Source of the DNA: Clostridia bacterium
GTDB lineage: Bacteria; Bacillota; Clostridia; Lachnospirales; Lachnospiraceae
NCBI GenBank assembly: GCA_910576205.1
Contig: CAJTHL010000015.1
Span: 1-64,000 of the forward strand
DNA length: 64,000 nt
Reading direction: 5' to 3'
Position 1 is the stretch's first letter. Every line of letters starts with the position of its first letter. Below the pieces are notes generated by a model, which did no database searches, was not told the origin of the DNA, and saw nothing but the letters and a program-made list of their open reading frames with translations. Positions 56,300 to 63,795 of this stretch are shown here, piece by piece. Both the position numbers and the translations under genes were made by a program.

Positions 56300-56647
56300 A
56301 TGACCGACTACATGACGATAACTACCGAATTGCCGCCCTATTTTTTCTTCCCCTGGTTCCTGCTGGACATGGGCCTGACCCTTACCGCCAAGCTGACCTA
56401 TGCTCTTTTGCTTGACCGGGCGCGGCTGTCCCAGCTCAACGGCTGGACGGACGAGGCCGGGAGAGTTTACATCATCTTCCCGATTGAGAAGATAGCCGGA
56501 ATGCTCGGCAAGAGCATGACCACCGCGGAGAACGTATTGGCGGAATTAGAGGCGGCGGGGCTGATTGAGCGCAGACGGCAGCAGTTCTCCAAGCCCAATC
56601 ACATCTATGTGAAACTGCCTGATGGACAAAGATTTAGCCACCCCTGA
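56300..56647 (+). pseudogene. Replication initiator RepA_N, N-terminal part only
   Basis: A 115-residue product starting MTDYMTITTELPPYFFFPWFLLDMGLTLTAKLTYALLLDRARLSQL after AAGGAGG. It holds the RepA_N winged helix (EKIAGMLGKSMTTAENVLAELEAAGLIERRRQQFSKPNHIYVKLPDGQ), then stops at FSHP. Complete initiators are about twice to three times as long. Downstream (56,648-56,790) another frame reads on for about 20 codons without matching. It might act as a short regulator, but loss of the C-terminus makes it a likely remnant. Confidence 0.75.
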
Positions 56648-56798
56648 TGGATAAAAACTTGTCCTTCACCATGGCCGGAAAACTGTTCTTGTAATAGGGC
56701 AGAAACCCGGCTGACGCAGGCAAAAAAGCTGGCCCCTAATAAGATTGCGTTTTATTAGGAAAACACACTGTCAAAAGGATTTTATGCTTTGGCGGGTC

Positions 56799-58484
56799 TC
56801 AGCCCGCCTCGGCGGTGTCAGTGGAGTTGATTTCAATGTACTCGGCAATCCGGCGGAACTCGTCCGCAAACTTAAAGTGAACGCTGATATTGCCGTTTTC
56901 GTAAACCTTGATATGGTCTATCAATTCAATCAGAATTTCGCGGGTCAGCTTCTCGATGTTCTGATATTTTGCAAAAGCTACCAGCGCGGGATGCTGCTGG
57001 TCAACACCGTTTGAGAGCTCTTTCCGTTCAGCCGTCAGCCGGGCCAGCAAATCCGAAAGCCCAGCGGCCTGCCGTTCATAATCGGCTTTCATTTCCCGGT
57101 ACTCCTGCTGGGTGATTTCCCCGTCTTTCCAGTCTTGATACAGCGACTGCTTGTAGCGGGTTATCCTGGTCAATTCCTTTTCCTTTGCGGCTATCTGGTC
57201 GTTAAGGCGGTGGGATTGACTTTTTTTCAGCGGGGCCGCATTGATACGGGCTACTATTTCCGAATAGGAAACGGCGGTACTCACTTGATACTGGATAGCG
57301 AACAGAACGGCGGCCTCTAAACGGTTGTGCTTGATAGAGTGCATGGAGCAGGCTGTCCGGGAGCGTTTCTTGTAAGTGGAGCAGGAATAATAAACATTCT
57401 TCCCGCTCTGGCTCCGGGTCACGGCCTTGCCGCAGTCAGCGCACCTCAGAAAGCCGCTGAATAAATGGAGCTCCCGCTTTTTAGGGGCCGTCCTGGTGTC
57501 ACGTTTCAGAAGTTCCTGCACCCGTTCAAAGGTTTCGTGGGAGATGATTGCCTCGTGGGTATCGGGGACGCGCACCCATTCATCCTCCGGCACAGCCTCA
57601 ATCTGGTGTACCTTGTAGCTTTTCACCCGGCGGCGGCCCTGTACTAAATCCCCGGTGTAAATAGGATTTCTGAGAATATCCGTTATAATCTTGTTCCCCC
57701 ACATGGGAGCGTCCGATATAGCCGGGGAGTAGGGCAGGCCCTTTAGCTTTCTGTATGCCGTGGGGCTGGGTATGCCGTGGTCATTCAGATACATCACAAT
57801 TTGAAGTTTGGCCGTACCTTGCAGGCACATCTCGTATATCTTTTTGACGGTTTCAGCGGCCTCCGGGTCAACGATTAGCTGGTGCTTGTCTTTGGGGTCT
57901 TTTATGTAGCCGTAGGGAGCAAAAGAGCCGATGTACTGGCCGTTGCGCCGCTTATAATCAAAAACCTGCCGGATTTTCTTTGAGGTCTGATAACAATACT
58001 GGTCATTCATCACGTTTGTTATCGGAACGATGATGCTGTTCACGCTGTCCGGGTTCAGGTAGCTGTCCACGCCCTCGGCCAAGCTGATAAAGCGGACGCC
58101 CATCTGCACAAAAAGGTTGTCAATCAGACTGCCAGCGTCGCTGTAATTCCGGGCGAAACGGGAAAGGTCTTTCACCACAACGCAGTTGATTTTCCCGCTC
58201 ATCACATCGCCCAAGAGCCGCTGGAAACTTTCACGCTCCGTATCGGTTCCCGTGTGGCCGTCATCCACATACTCGGTGTAGCTTTCAAATTCTTCCGCAT
58301 GGTTGAAGTGAAAATCGTTGAGTATGTCGCGCTGGTTTTTCACACTGTTGCTGTCGTCAAGCCCCCGGTTGATTTTCTGTAAATCCTCTCGGGAAAGCCG
58401 GATGTAGCCGCCCATTTTCCAAAGCCGGGCTGTATAGGTAGGGGCCAAAGTCTGCTGATACCCTCTGTTTTTTGTTCGTGCCAT
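56799..58484 (-). CDS. Large serine recombinase of the right-hand element
   Basis: A 561-residue recombinase; ATG at 58,484 after GGAAGGAGG. The catalytic serine is probably Ser31 (MGGYIRLSREDL), with the resolvase domain through VVVKDLSRFARNYSDAGSLIDNLFVQMGVRFISL. Then come the recombinase domain (APYGYIKDPKDKHQLIVDPEAAETVKKIYEM), zinc ribbon (RCADCGKAVTRS...YYSCSTYKKRSRTACSMH) and coiled coil. The 3' end overlaps a GGCGGG-CCCGCC terminator hairpin (56,791-56,808). It has its own promoter at 58,516-58,544. It is not closely similar to the ICE pair. Confidence 0.93.
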   Translation of the reverse strand: MARTKNRGYQQTLAPTYTARLWKMGGYIRLSREDLQKINRGLDDSNSVKNQRDILNDFHFNHAEEFESYTEYVDDGHTGTDTERESFQRLLGDVMSGKINCVVVKDLSRFARNYSDAGSLIDNLFVQMGVRFISLAEGVDSYLNPDSVNSIIVPITNVMNDQYCYQTSKKIRQVFDYKRRNGQYIGSFAPYGYIKDPKDKHQLIVDPEAAETVKKIYEMCLQGTAKLQIVMYLNDHGIPSPTAYRKLKGLPYSPAISDAPMWGNKIITDILRNPIYTGDLVQGRRRVKSYKVHQIEAVPEDEWVRVPDTHEAIISHETFERVQELLKRDTRTAPKKRELHLFSGFLRCADCGKAVTRSQSGKNVYYSCSTYKKRSRTACSMHSIKHNRLEAAVLFAIQYQVSTAVSYSEIVARINAAPLKKSQSHRLNDQIAAKEKELTRITRYKQSLYQDWKDGEITQQEYREMKADYERQAAGLSDLLARLTAERKELSNGVDQQHPALVAFAKYQNIEKLTREILIELIDHIKVYENGNISVHFKFADEFRRIAEYIEINSTDTAEAG

Positions 58485-58515
58485 TGTTCCTCCTTCCCTA
58501 TCACATTACACTTAT

Positions 58516-58544
58516 ATTATAACTCTGCCCGGGGGTATCAACAA
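58516..58544 (-). promoter_or_regulatory. Promoter of the right-hand recombinase gene
   Basis: On the minus strand -35 TTGTTG and -10 TATAAT are separated by 17 bp. The spacer contains CCGGGCAGAG, also present in the promoter at 63,313-63,341, which points to common ancestry or a common regulator. Confidence 0.75.
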
Positions 58545-58557
58545 GGATGTCGATGCC

Positions 58558-58576
58558 TCGGGACATTTTGTCTCGA
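58558..58576. repeat. GGGACA-TGTCTC palindromic repeat, copy 1
   Basis: TCGGGACATTTTGTCTCGA, an imperfect palindrome, between the recombinase promoter and the DUF6870 gene. One of four related dyads in the right 6 kb. Confidence 0.6.
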
Positions 58577-58600
58577 AGTGGGAGCAGGCCGCAACAGCAG

Positions 58601-58867
58601 TCACAGCCCGCTCTTTTGCCGGATAAGAAAGGCGGTCAGCGTCTCCTGCAGGGAGGGGCCGCCCTCGGCAAACTCGATTTTCACGCCCACGCCGCCCACG
58701 CTAAAGCAGTACGGATTGACGGCCCGTTTCACGAACCTGGCCAGCCGCTCCTCCCGGGGGAGGGTGCGGTCAAAGGCCATACCGCTCACGTCAGCCAGCG
58801 CATCCGCGCTCACCGCGCCGATGTCCACGCTTTTCATTTGTTCCAGCTCTTGTGTGGTCAGTTTCAC
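58601..58867 (-). CDS. DUF6870-type small protein
   Basis: An 88-residue protein with GTG start at 58,867 (MKLTTQELEQMKSVDIGAVSADALADVSG). AGGAGG is partly masked by a hairpin. The conserved core is VDIGAVSADALADVSGMAFDRTLPREERLARFVKRAVNPYCFSVGGVGVKIEFAEGGPSLQETL, as in DUF6870 proteins of Firmicutes mobile elements. Function unknown; its constant place between a sigma-like gene and a recombinase suggests a role in element regulation or excision. Confidence 0.82.
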   Translation of the reverse strand: MKLTTQELEQMKSVDIGAVSADALADVSGMAFDRTLPREERLARFVKRAVNPYCFSVGGVGVKIEFAEGGPSLQETLTAFLIRQKSGL

Positions 58868-58874
58868 GGCAAAA

Positions 58875-58914
58875 CCTCCTTTGCGTTTTTGGTTGGTGGG
58901 GAAACGCGAAAAGG
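58875..58914 (-). promoter_or_regulatory. SD-masking hairpin ahead of the DUF6870 gene
   Basis: Minus strand: CCTTTTC-GCGTTT, loop CCCCACCAACCAA, then AAACGC-AAAGGAGG. GCGTTT pairs with AAACGC and CCTTT with AAAGG, with a small bulge, so part of the SD is in the stem. It resembles the hairpin at 59,726-59,772 in loop sequence too. Confidence 0.65.
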
Positions 58915-58954
58915 CAGCACTCCGAAAAGTGCCGCCCTTTAGCCTGTCCTCACC

Positions 58955-58974
58955 TTGGGACAATTTGTCTCGAA
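58955..58974. repeat. GGGACA-TGTCTC palindromic repeat, copy 2
   Basis: TTGGGACAATTTGTCTCGAA, 41 bp upstream of the DUF6870 hairpin. Same spacing to an SD-masking hairpin as copy 3. Confidence 0.6.
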
Positions 58975-59294
58975 CTTGTTTGAAATGGGGAGCGCCAGGC
59001 CCGTATGTTTGGCCCGTCAAAAGACAGCGAGTAGCGGCCCGGCGTTCCCTTGTTTTGTGCGGCGGCCCCAAGCGGCAAGCGGCCAGTTTGTCCCTCGCGG
59101 ATCGTGGCCGTGGGGCTGGCAGGTTCCCCACTCGCGGCGGTGGTGTTGGTCGCTCGTCCTCCCGTGGGAGAAGTCACAGCGCACCCGCCGCCCGGCTCCC
59201 CGCGTTCACCCGGGGCCGCCCGCTATTCAGTTGTAGAGAAGAAAAATCTTCCTCTCATATACCACCAGAAAAGCGGAGCAAATGGAGGGGGCAA
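58975..59294. other. GC-rich spacer, no supported gene
   Basis: 320 bp between the sigma-like gene (minus) and the DUF6870 gene. It is GC-rich with low-complexity stretches (GCGGCGGCCCC, CCCGCCGCCCGG) and open in several frames, but no frame has an SD plus a family-like product. It may hold a leader for the DUF6870 gene. Confidence 0.4.
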
Positions 59295-59717
59295 TCAAGG
59301 ATTTTTTTGCAAATATTTTTTCATGCTTTTCAAGCCGCTCAGAACAGACTCACGGACAGAGCTTTTGTCCACGCCCTCGGCCTGGGCAATCTCCCGGTAG
59401 GTCATGCCGAGGATAAAGTGAGCGTCCACCCTCCGGCCCTGGGTTTCCGGCAAACTGTTCAGCGCGTTCCACAGACGGCAGAACCGCTCCTTGAGCTCCA
59501 GAACCTCGTCCGGGGTGAGCTCGTGCAGGCAGGCGGAATACTCGATGCCGTCATCCGCATCCAAGGAATAGTACGCCTTGTTGTAGCGGACACGCTCGGT
59601 ATAGGCCGCCTCATAGCGGACGCTGGCCCGGAGCGCCTCGGCCACATCGTCAGTAACCTCAATATATTCGTCCTGGGTGTACCAGTAATAAAAGTCGCGC
59701 AGATTGATGATAGTCAT
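59295..59717 (-). CDS. Sigma-70 region-4-like regulator, third copy
   Basis: A 140-residue protein; ATG at 59,717 (MTIINLRDFYYWYTQDEYIEV) after the masked SD GGAGG. N-terminal segment DFYYWYTQDEYIEVTDDVAEALRASVRYEAAYTERVRYNKAYYSLDADDGIEYSA is typical of sigma-like Orf7 relatives. The C-terminal helix-turn-helix is LNSLPETQGRRVDAHFILGMTYREIAQAEGVDKSSVRESVLSGLKSMKKYLQ. It lies downstream of the two-component/lipoprotein cassette and module C, all on the minus strand, and upstream of DUF6870 and the recombinase. Confidence 0.88.
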   Translation of the reverse strand: MTIINLRDFYYWYTQDEYIEVTDDVAEALRASVRYEAAYTERVRYNKAYYSLDADDGIEYSACLHELTPDEVLELKERFCRLWNALNSLPETQGRRVDAHFILGMTYREIAQAEGVDKSSVRESVLSGLKSMKKYLQKNP

Positions 59718-59725
59718 TGTATGTA

Positions 59726-59772
59726 CCTCCATATCGTTTTTGTGGTTGGGTTGCCGGGAAACGATATGGAGG
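59726..59772 (-). promoter_or_regulatory. SD-masking hairpin, module C
   Basis: Minus strand: CCTCCATATCGTTT, a 19-nt loop (CCCGGCAACCCAACCACAA), then AAACGATATGGAGG, a perfect 14-bp stem. The GGAGG is the SD of the sigma-like gene starting 8 nt later. Confidence 0.85.
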
Positions 59773-59810
59773 GCGGCGGGGAGCGACACCCGGGGGAGCC
59801 GCCCCGCACC

Positions 59811-59830
59811 TTGGGACTGTTTGTCCCTAA
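59811..59830. repeat. GGGAC-GTCCC palindromic repeat, copy 3
   Basis: TTGGGACTGTTTGTCCCTAA, 39 bp upstream of the module C SD hairpin and just after its attenuator. Confidence 0.6.
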
Positions 59831-59854
59831 GTGGAGCCGACAAGAAACGACAAC

Positions 59855-59881
59855 GCCCGCGCAGCGTTGTGCTGTGCGGGC
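59855..59881 (-). terminator. Attenuator-like hairpin, module C
   Basis: Minus strand GCCCGCACAGC-ACAAC-GCTGCGCGGGC, an 11-bp stem with one mismatch. The U tract is weak (GTTGTCGTTTC), so termination may be inefficient. Confidence 0.55.
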
Positions 59882-59952
59882 GCATGAAATGACGCGGTTC
59901 TTTATGTACTTACAAATTTCGCGTTGCTGGCCGGAGTAATCCGGTGGGAGTG

Positions 59953-60000
59953 CTATGCTTTTTTTGACGAGTTAGGTGGAACAGAAATTAAAAAAGACAT
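59953..60000 (-). CDS. SKKA leader peptide, module C
   Basis: Minus strand: GGGAGG with 7-nt spacing to ATG at 60,000, then MSFLISVPPNSSKKA and TAG. The last codons TCAAAAAAAGC match modules A and B at the DNA level. Attenuator hairpin, SD hairpin and sigma-like gene follow in the same order. Confidence 0.7.
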   Translation of the reverse strand: MSFLISVPPNSSKKA

Positions 60001-60045
60001 AGCGATACCTCCCGAATACCGCCATATCTACATGAAAATAAAAGA

Positions 60046-60130
60046 GCGGCGGCCTTGATTTCTCAAAGCCACCGCGTGCTGGGGCGTGACAATGCTCTAC
60101 TGTACGACGGCTTTTTTTCTTTTGCCGTCG
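60046..60130 (-). terminator. Double hairpin, module C
   Basis: Read on the minus strand: CGACGGC (60,130-60,124), loop AAAAGAAAAAAA, GCCGTCG (60,111-60,105), then GCGG-GGCTTTGA...TCAAGGCCGCCGC (60,075-60,046). They are the same two hairpins as in modules A and B, placed right after the lipoprotein gene. Confidence 0.75.
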
Positions 60131-60142
60131 TGCGGCAGTTCT

Positions 60143-61036
60143 TTAGCCTTGTATTACAACGCACTCGCCGGAGCTGGTCTGTGCCTCTTTGCTTGACTGT
60201 GTGTGTTCGTTAAACTCCGCTTGGCTGAATTTCTCAATGCCGGTCAGCGTTCCATTCCCGGAGGTGTCGGGGCGGGCAAAGTCACGGACTGTATAAATGT
60301 CGATGGTTCCGTCTGCGCTCCCCAAAGTGCGGATTGCCCCTTTGAATTTCCCGCTGGTCAACTCCTCACCATTGGAGGTCAGCACATCCCGGAAAAACCG
60401 AACCTTTTCACCATTGAAATACCACTGATTTTCTTTGACGTTATAGGTAACGCCAAACGCCTGATATTCCTTTGCCATGTCCTCCAATTCTTTCGCAGAA
60501 AGAGGATCGCCCGATATGGCAGTAATGGGGCCAGGATTTTTGATTGCTTCAACATCACGGGCGGCAAATTCCGCTGTCGAAAACTCTTTCACACCAGTCA
60601 GTTTTCCGCTGGGGTCAAAAGAGCCATCATCAGCCCGGATAATACTGCTGAAATCACGGACAGCATAAACATCAACCACGCCATTTTCGTTGAAAAAGTC
60701 TCTGCCAGCCTGGGAACCGTCCGCTGTGGTATAGTAGTCCTCAAACCACCGTACCGCTTTCCCATTGTATGTCAGTTCGTTTTTACTGGCATCGTAGGTC
60801 AGGCCAAACTGCTCATACGGCTTAAACTGTTCCTCATAGGAAACATCACTGTCTGCCCAGCCGTCCTCAGCAGTTGCAGAGAGGGACGGGCCGGACGCAT
60901 TAGGGGATTGCGGGGAAGTCGTGCCGGTTGTGGAAAGGGTATCGCCCTGGGATGCCGCTGCGGTACTGCACCCAGCCAAGCATCCCACAAGCAGCACCCC
61001 TCCAAGGGCTAACGCAAGCAGGTTTTTTGTGTTCAT
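60143..61036 (-). CDS. Lipoprotein with two tandem repeats
   Basis: A 297-residue protein; the start is set at MNTKNLLALALGGVLLVGCLAGC because the lipoprotein signal begins there (lipobox LAGC, Cys23). After a Ser/Thr/Pro-rich spacer come two homologous repeats of about 95 residues: YEQFGLTYDASKNELTYNGKAVRWFEDYY...VDVYAVRDFSSIIR...GKLTGVKEFSTAEFAARD and YQAFGVTYNVKENQWYFNGEKVRFFRDVL...IDIYTVRDF...GTLTGIEKFSQAEFNEH. No enzyme motif. It is anchored outside the membrane and probably binds or blocks a ligand sensed by the neighbouring kinase. Its promoter shares a box with that of the response regulator. Confidence 0.88.
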   Translation of the reverse strand: MNTKNLLALALGGVLLVGCLAGCSTAAASQGDTLSTTGTTSPQSPNASGPSLSATAEDGWADSDVSYEEQFKPYEQFGLTYDASKNELTYNGKAVRWFEDYYTTADGSQAGRDFFNENGVVDVYAVRDFSSIIRADDGSFDPSGKLTGVKEFSTAEFAARDVEAIKNPGPITAISGDPLSAKELEDMAKEYQAFGVTYNVKENQWYFNGEKVRFFRDVLTSNGEELTSGKFKGAIRTLGSADGTIDIYTVRDFARPDTSGNGTLTGIEKFSQAEFNEHTQSSKEAQTSSGECVVIQG

Positions 61037-61108
61037 TGAAGAAACACCATCCTTTCTTTGAGTGTATCTAAAGAATACCATCCTTTTTTGTGATACATTT
61101 GGGATTAG

Positions 61109-61128
61109 TTTGTGATTTATGTGTAGTT
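61109..61128 (-). promoter_or_regulatory. Response-regulator box upstream of the lipoprotein gene
   Basis: TTTGTGATTTATGTGTAGTT (plus strand) differs at two positions from the 20-mer at 63,277-63,296 ahead of the response regulator. It holds two TGTG half-sites about 11 bp apart, as OmpR-type sites do. Confidence 0.65.
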
Positions 61129-61169
61129 GAAAAGCGGCGGGCTAATTGCCCACCGCTTTCCTGTACCTG

Positions 61170-62588
61170 TTAAATTGTGAAAGAAAACTTCACCCCGGCC
61201 TGTGTATTGCAGACCGTACATTCACTTCCGTGCTGGTGTAGTATCTCCTGCACGATATACAGCCCTAACCCGCTTCCGCCGGTTTTACGGCTCCTGGATT
61301 GCTCCACACGATAAAACGCATCAAATAGTTTGGGTATACTATCCTCCGGGATATGTGCGCCTGTGTTTTCAACAGAAAATTCTATCTGTCCATGTTTTGT
61401 ATAGACGGAGATGCAAATACTGGCTCTCTGTGGAGAATATTTGATTGCATTTCCTATCAGATTTGTAAACACTTTTTCCATCAACATTTTGTTTCCAGTT
61501 ATGAGCGCGGATGGTGGAACATCGAGATGTATTTGCAAATCTTTCCCCGCAATCAAATCTTCGGTTTCGCTTAAATAGGATTTGATGATCTGAATACAAT
61601 CCAAATGGTCTTTTTTGAAATCTGTCCCCGCAGTTTCCAGCCGAGAAATTGTTAATATCTCCTGCACCATTGTTTCGAGGGTGTTTGCAATTTCAAGCGA
61701 TCTTGTCAAATACTTTTCACGATCTTTATATGCCCCAATACCGAGCAGCATCCCCTCTAACTGGCCTTTAATAATGGTGACGGGTGTTTTCAATTCATGG
61801 GACACCGCCGAAAAGAAATTGGTACGGGCCTGCTCCATTTCCTTTTCATGTTCAATATCGGCTTCGAGTTTCCTATTTGCGTCTTGCAAATCGGACAGAG
61901 CGATGGAAAGATTGTGCGATAGTCTGTTCAGGCTTTTTCCCAGGGTTCCCAATTCGTCAGTTCGTTGTTCATCAACTGTCCAATCCAACTGCAAGTCAGA
62001 CATTTTTTCGGATATACGGCTGATTTCCAATACGGGCTTTGTAATCATACGGGAATATAGCCAAGATACGACAAGAGCGGCCACCAAAACAATTAGCAGG
62101 ATAAGCGGAAAAATACGAATAAAGGATTGTTGTAGTTCCGCAATCTGTTCTGCTGCACCATAGACAATGAGCATATATCGGTCATTGCTATCAGCGAATG
62201 AAAAGTAATAATTGTTTGACAGAACAGGAACGGTTTCACCAAAGCTATTGGTTTCCGATTGTGCGATATTAACGCCCCATTCATTGTAAAATTCCACTGT
62301 GGGTAGCGGCACTAAATCGCCGTTGCTGTCATATAACTGAACAGAATTGATTTCCATATTCGCGATAAACTGATCGAACAAACCGCCGCTATTTGAGAAA
62401 GGCACTTGTTCTAATTCAGAAATAAAGTTCTGTGTTCGTTCATCTAAAATTGTGTCCAGCTTGTTGGAGTAGGTCTGCGGCATTAACCATGCCAACATTC
62501 CGAACACCAGCAACGATATACACAGCAGCATAACCGTAGTGATTAGAAATACTTTTACAAATAAACTGCCTTTAATTTTCTTTGTCAA
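61170..62588 (-). CDS. Sensor histidine kinase
   Basis: A 472-residue kinase; TTG at 62,588 is chosen (MTKKIKGSLFVKVFLITTVM), overlapping the response-regulator stop by 17 nt. Two membrane helices (about 10-37 and 158-178) flank a ~120-residue outside sensor domain. HAMP follows (SRMITKPVLEISRISEKMSDLQLDW), then HisKA with FFSAVSHELKTPVTIIKGQLEGML (His264) and HATPase with NLIGNAIKYSP, FDAFYRVEQSRSRKTGGSGLGLYIVQEIL. Resembles VanS/BceS-like sensors of cell-envelope stress. The lipoprotein gene is the next gene and its likely target. Confidence 0.92.
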   Translation of the reverse strand: MTKKIKGSLFVKVFLITTVMLLCISLLVFGMLAWLMPQTYSNKLDTILDERTQNFISELEQVPFSNSGGLFDQFIANMEINSVQLYDSNGDLVPLPTVEFYNEWGVNIAQSETNSFGETVPVLSNNYYFSFADSNDRYMLIVYGAAEQIAELQQSFIRIFPLILLIVLVAALVVSWLYSRMITKPVLEISRISEKMSDLQLDWTVDEQRTDELGTLGKSLNRLSHNLSIALSDLQDANRKLEADIEHEKEMEQARTNFFSAVSHELKTPVTIIKGQLEGMLLGIGAYKDREKYLTRSLEIANTLETMVQEILTISRLETAGTDFKKDHLDCIQIIKSYLSETEDLIAGKDLQIHLDVPPSALITGNKMLMEKVFTNLIGNAIKYSPQRASICISVYTKHGQIEFSVENTGAHIPEDSIPKLFDAFYRVEQSRSRKTGGSGLGLYIVQEILHQHGSECTVCNTQAGVKFSFTI

Positions 62589-63243
62589 TTTTATATCCCA
62601 CCCCTCGGATTGTCTGGATAAATTCAATGCCCAGTTTCTTCCGCAAGTTCTTGATGTGCGTATCAACTACACGCTCGTCCCCATAAAAGTCATACCGCCA
62701 CAGTTTGTCCAAAAGGTTTTGCCGGGTCAAAATACGCCCTTGATTAGTGAGCAGTTCTTTCAGCACTTCAAATTCTCGCTGTGTCAATTCATAAGCGGCT
62801 CCGTCCACGGTGGCCGTATAATTGTCGCAATCCAAAATGAGATTTTGGTAGGCAATCGTTTTGTGTTCATCCTCTTGCGGCCCGTTGCTCCGCCGTAGGA
62901 CGGCGGCAATCTTCCGAATTAAAATCGGCATAGAAAAGGGTTTTGTGATGTAATCATCAACTTGCAAATCCAGCCCCCGGATTTGTTCTTCCTCTCCGCT
63001 CAATGCGGTAAGCATGATGATAGGAACCTGGGACTGTTTTCTTATAAATTCGCAAACGGCAAACCCATCAATTTTGGGGAGCATTACATCAAGCAACACC
63101 AAGTCAAATTGCGAGACAGAAAATACAGAAAGGGCTTCCACACCATCGCTGGCTAAAATGATCTCATATCCTACCTCTTGCAGAAAATTCTTCAATAGTT
63201 CTTGAATGTCCAAGTCATCCTCGACAACTAAAATCCTTTGCAT
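62572..63243 (-). CDS. OmpR-family response regulator
   Basis: A 223-residue regulator; ATG at 63,243 after CGGAGGTGG. Receiver: ED at 8-10, phospho-acceptor Asp52 (LVLLDVMLPKIDG), Lys in DYITKPFSMP. DNA-binding winged helix: LTQREFEVLKELLTNQGRILTRQNLLDKLWRYDFYGDERVVDTHIKNLRKKLG. It probably activates its own operon and the lipoprotein gene through the 20-bp box in both promoters. Confidence 0.94.
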   Translation of the reverse strand: MQRILVVEDDLDIQELLKNFLQEVGYEIILASDGVEALSVFSVSQFDLVLLDVMLPKIDGFAVCEFIRKQSQVPIIMLTALSGEEEQIRGLDLQVDDYITKPFSMPILIRKIAAVLRRSNGPQEDEHKTIAYQNLILDCDNYTATVDGAAYELTQREFEVLKELLTNQGRILTRQNLLDKLWRYDFYGDERVVDTHIKNLRKKLGIEFIQTIRGVGYKIDKEN

Positions 63244-63276
63244 AATGCCACCTCCGAAAAAAGCATACCATAGAAT

Positions 63277-63341
63277 TTTGTGATTAGTGTGTAGTTTCCA
63301 AATTTCCTGCCTATTATACCTCTGCCCGGCGTATTTCACAA
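63277..63341 (-). promoter_or_regulatory. Promoter and regulatory box of the two-component operon
   Basis: Minus strand: -35 TTGTGA, 17-bp spacer containing CCGGGCAGAG, -10 TATAAT (63,313-63,318). The box TTTGTGATTAGTGTGTAGTT (63,277-63,296, plus strand) lies just downstream, where the regulator could give autoregulation. Confidence 0.75.
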
Positions 63342-63438
63342 TCTTGCCGAATGAAATAAAATACTACTTAAAAATAAAATTGTGTTTCGTTCTTATGTCT
63401 GCCCCCAAAATGTAGAATGATGTAGGGGTGATATAGGA

Positions 63439-63795
63439 ATGTACCAGTACGAAGAAAATCTTGATTTTCACGCCTTGGGCCGGGAAATCAAATGTAAGCG
63501 GGAAGAAAAAGGCTGGACGCAGGAGTATCTGGCCCAGCTTGTAGACCGTACCCCGCGCTCCATCATGTATATGGAAAACCGGGGCCAGCATCCCAGCCTA
63601 AACATCTTTTTCAAAATTGTCACTCTGCTGGATATTTCCGTGGATAAATTTTTCTACCCGGACAAGCAAGACGGCGAGAGTGAGCGCCGGAAACGCATTG
63701 ACCGGATGCTGAACGGAATGGACGAAAAGGAGCTTATCATCATAGAGGGAGCCGCAGAGGGTATCAGAAAAGCCAGAGAAACGGAGGGAGCGTAA
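63439..63795 (+). CDS. XRE-family transcriptional regulator
   Basis: A 118-residue protein starting MYQYEENLDFHALGREIKCKREEKGWTQEYLAQLVDRTPRSIMYMENRGQHPSLNIFFKIVTLLDISVDKFFY; the HTH covers about residues 12-66 and a charged helical C-terminus follows (DRMLNGMDEKELIIIEGAAEGI). SD GGGGTGAT. It is divergent from the two-component operon. Such regulators usually control conjugation or mobilisation genes in small elements; the genes it might control to the right are outside the window. Confidence 0.9.
   Translation: MYQYEENLDFHALGREIKCKREEKGWTQEYLAQLVDRTPRSIMYMENRGQHPSLNIFFKIVTLLDISVDKFFYPDKQDGESERRKRIDRMLNGMDEKELIIIEGAAEGIRKARETEGA

Noticed and set aside
58578-59939. 453-codon plus-strand frame spanning two minus-strand genes
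   Set aside because: It runs across the DUF6870 gene, the GC-rich spacer and the sigma-like gene, all with clear minus-strand features. No SD or domain.
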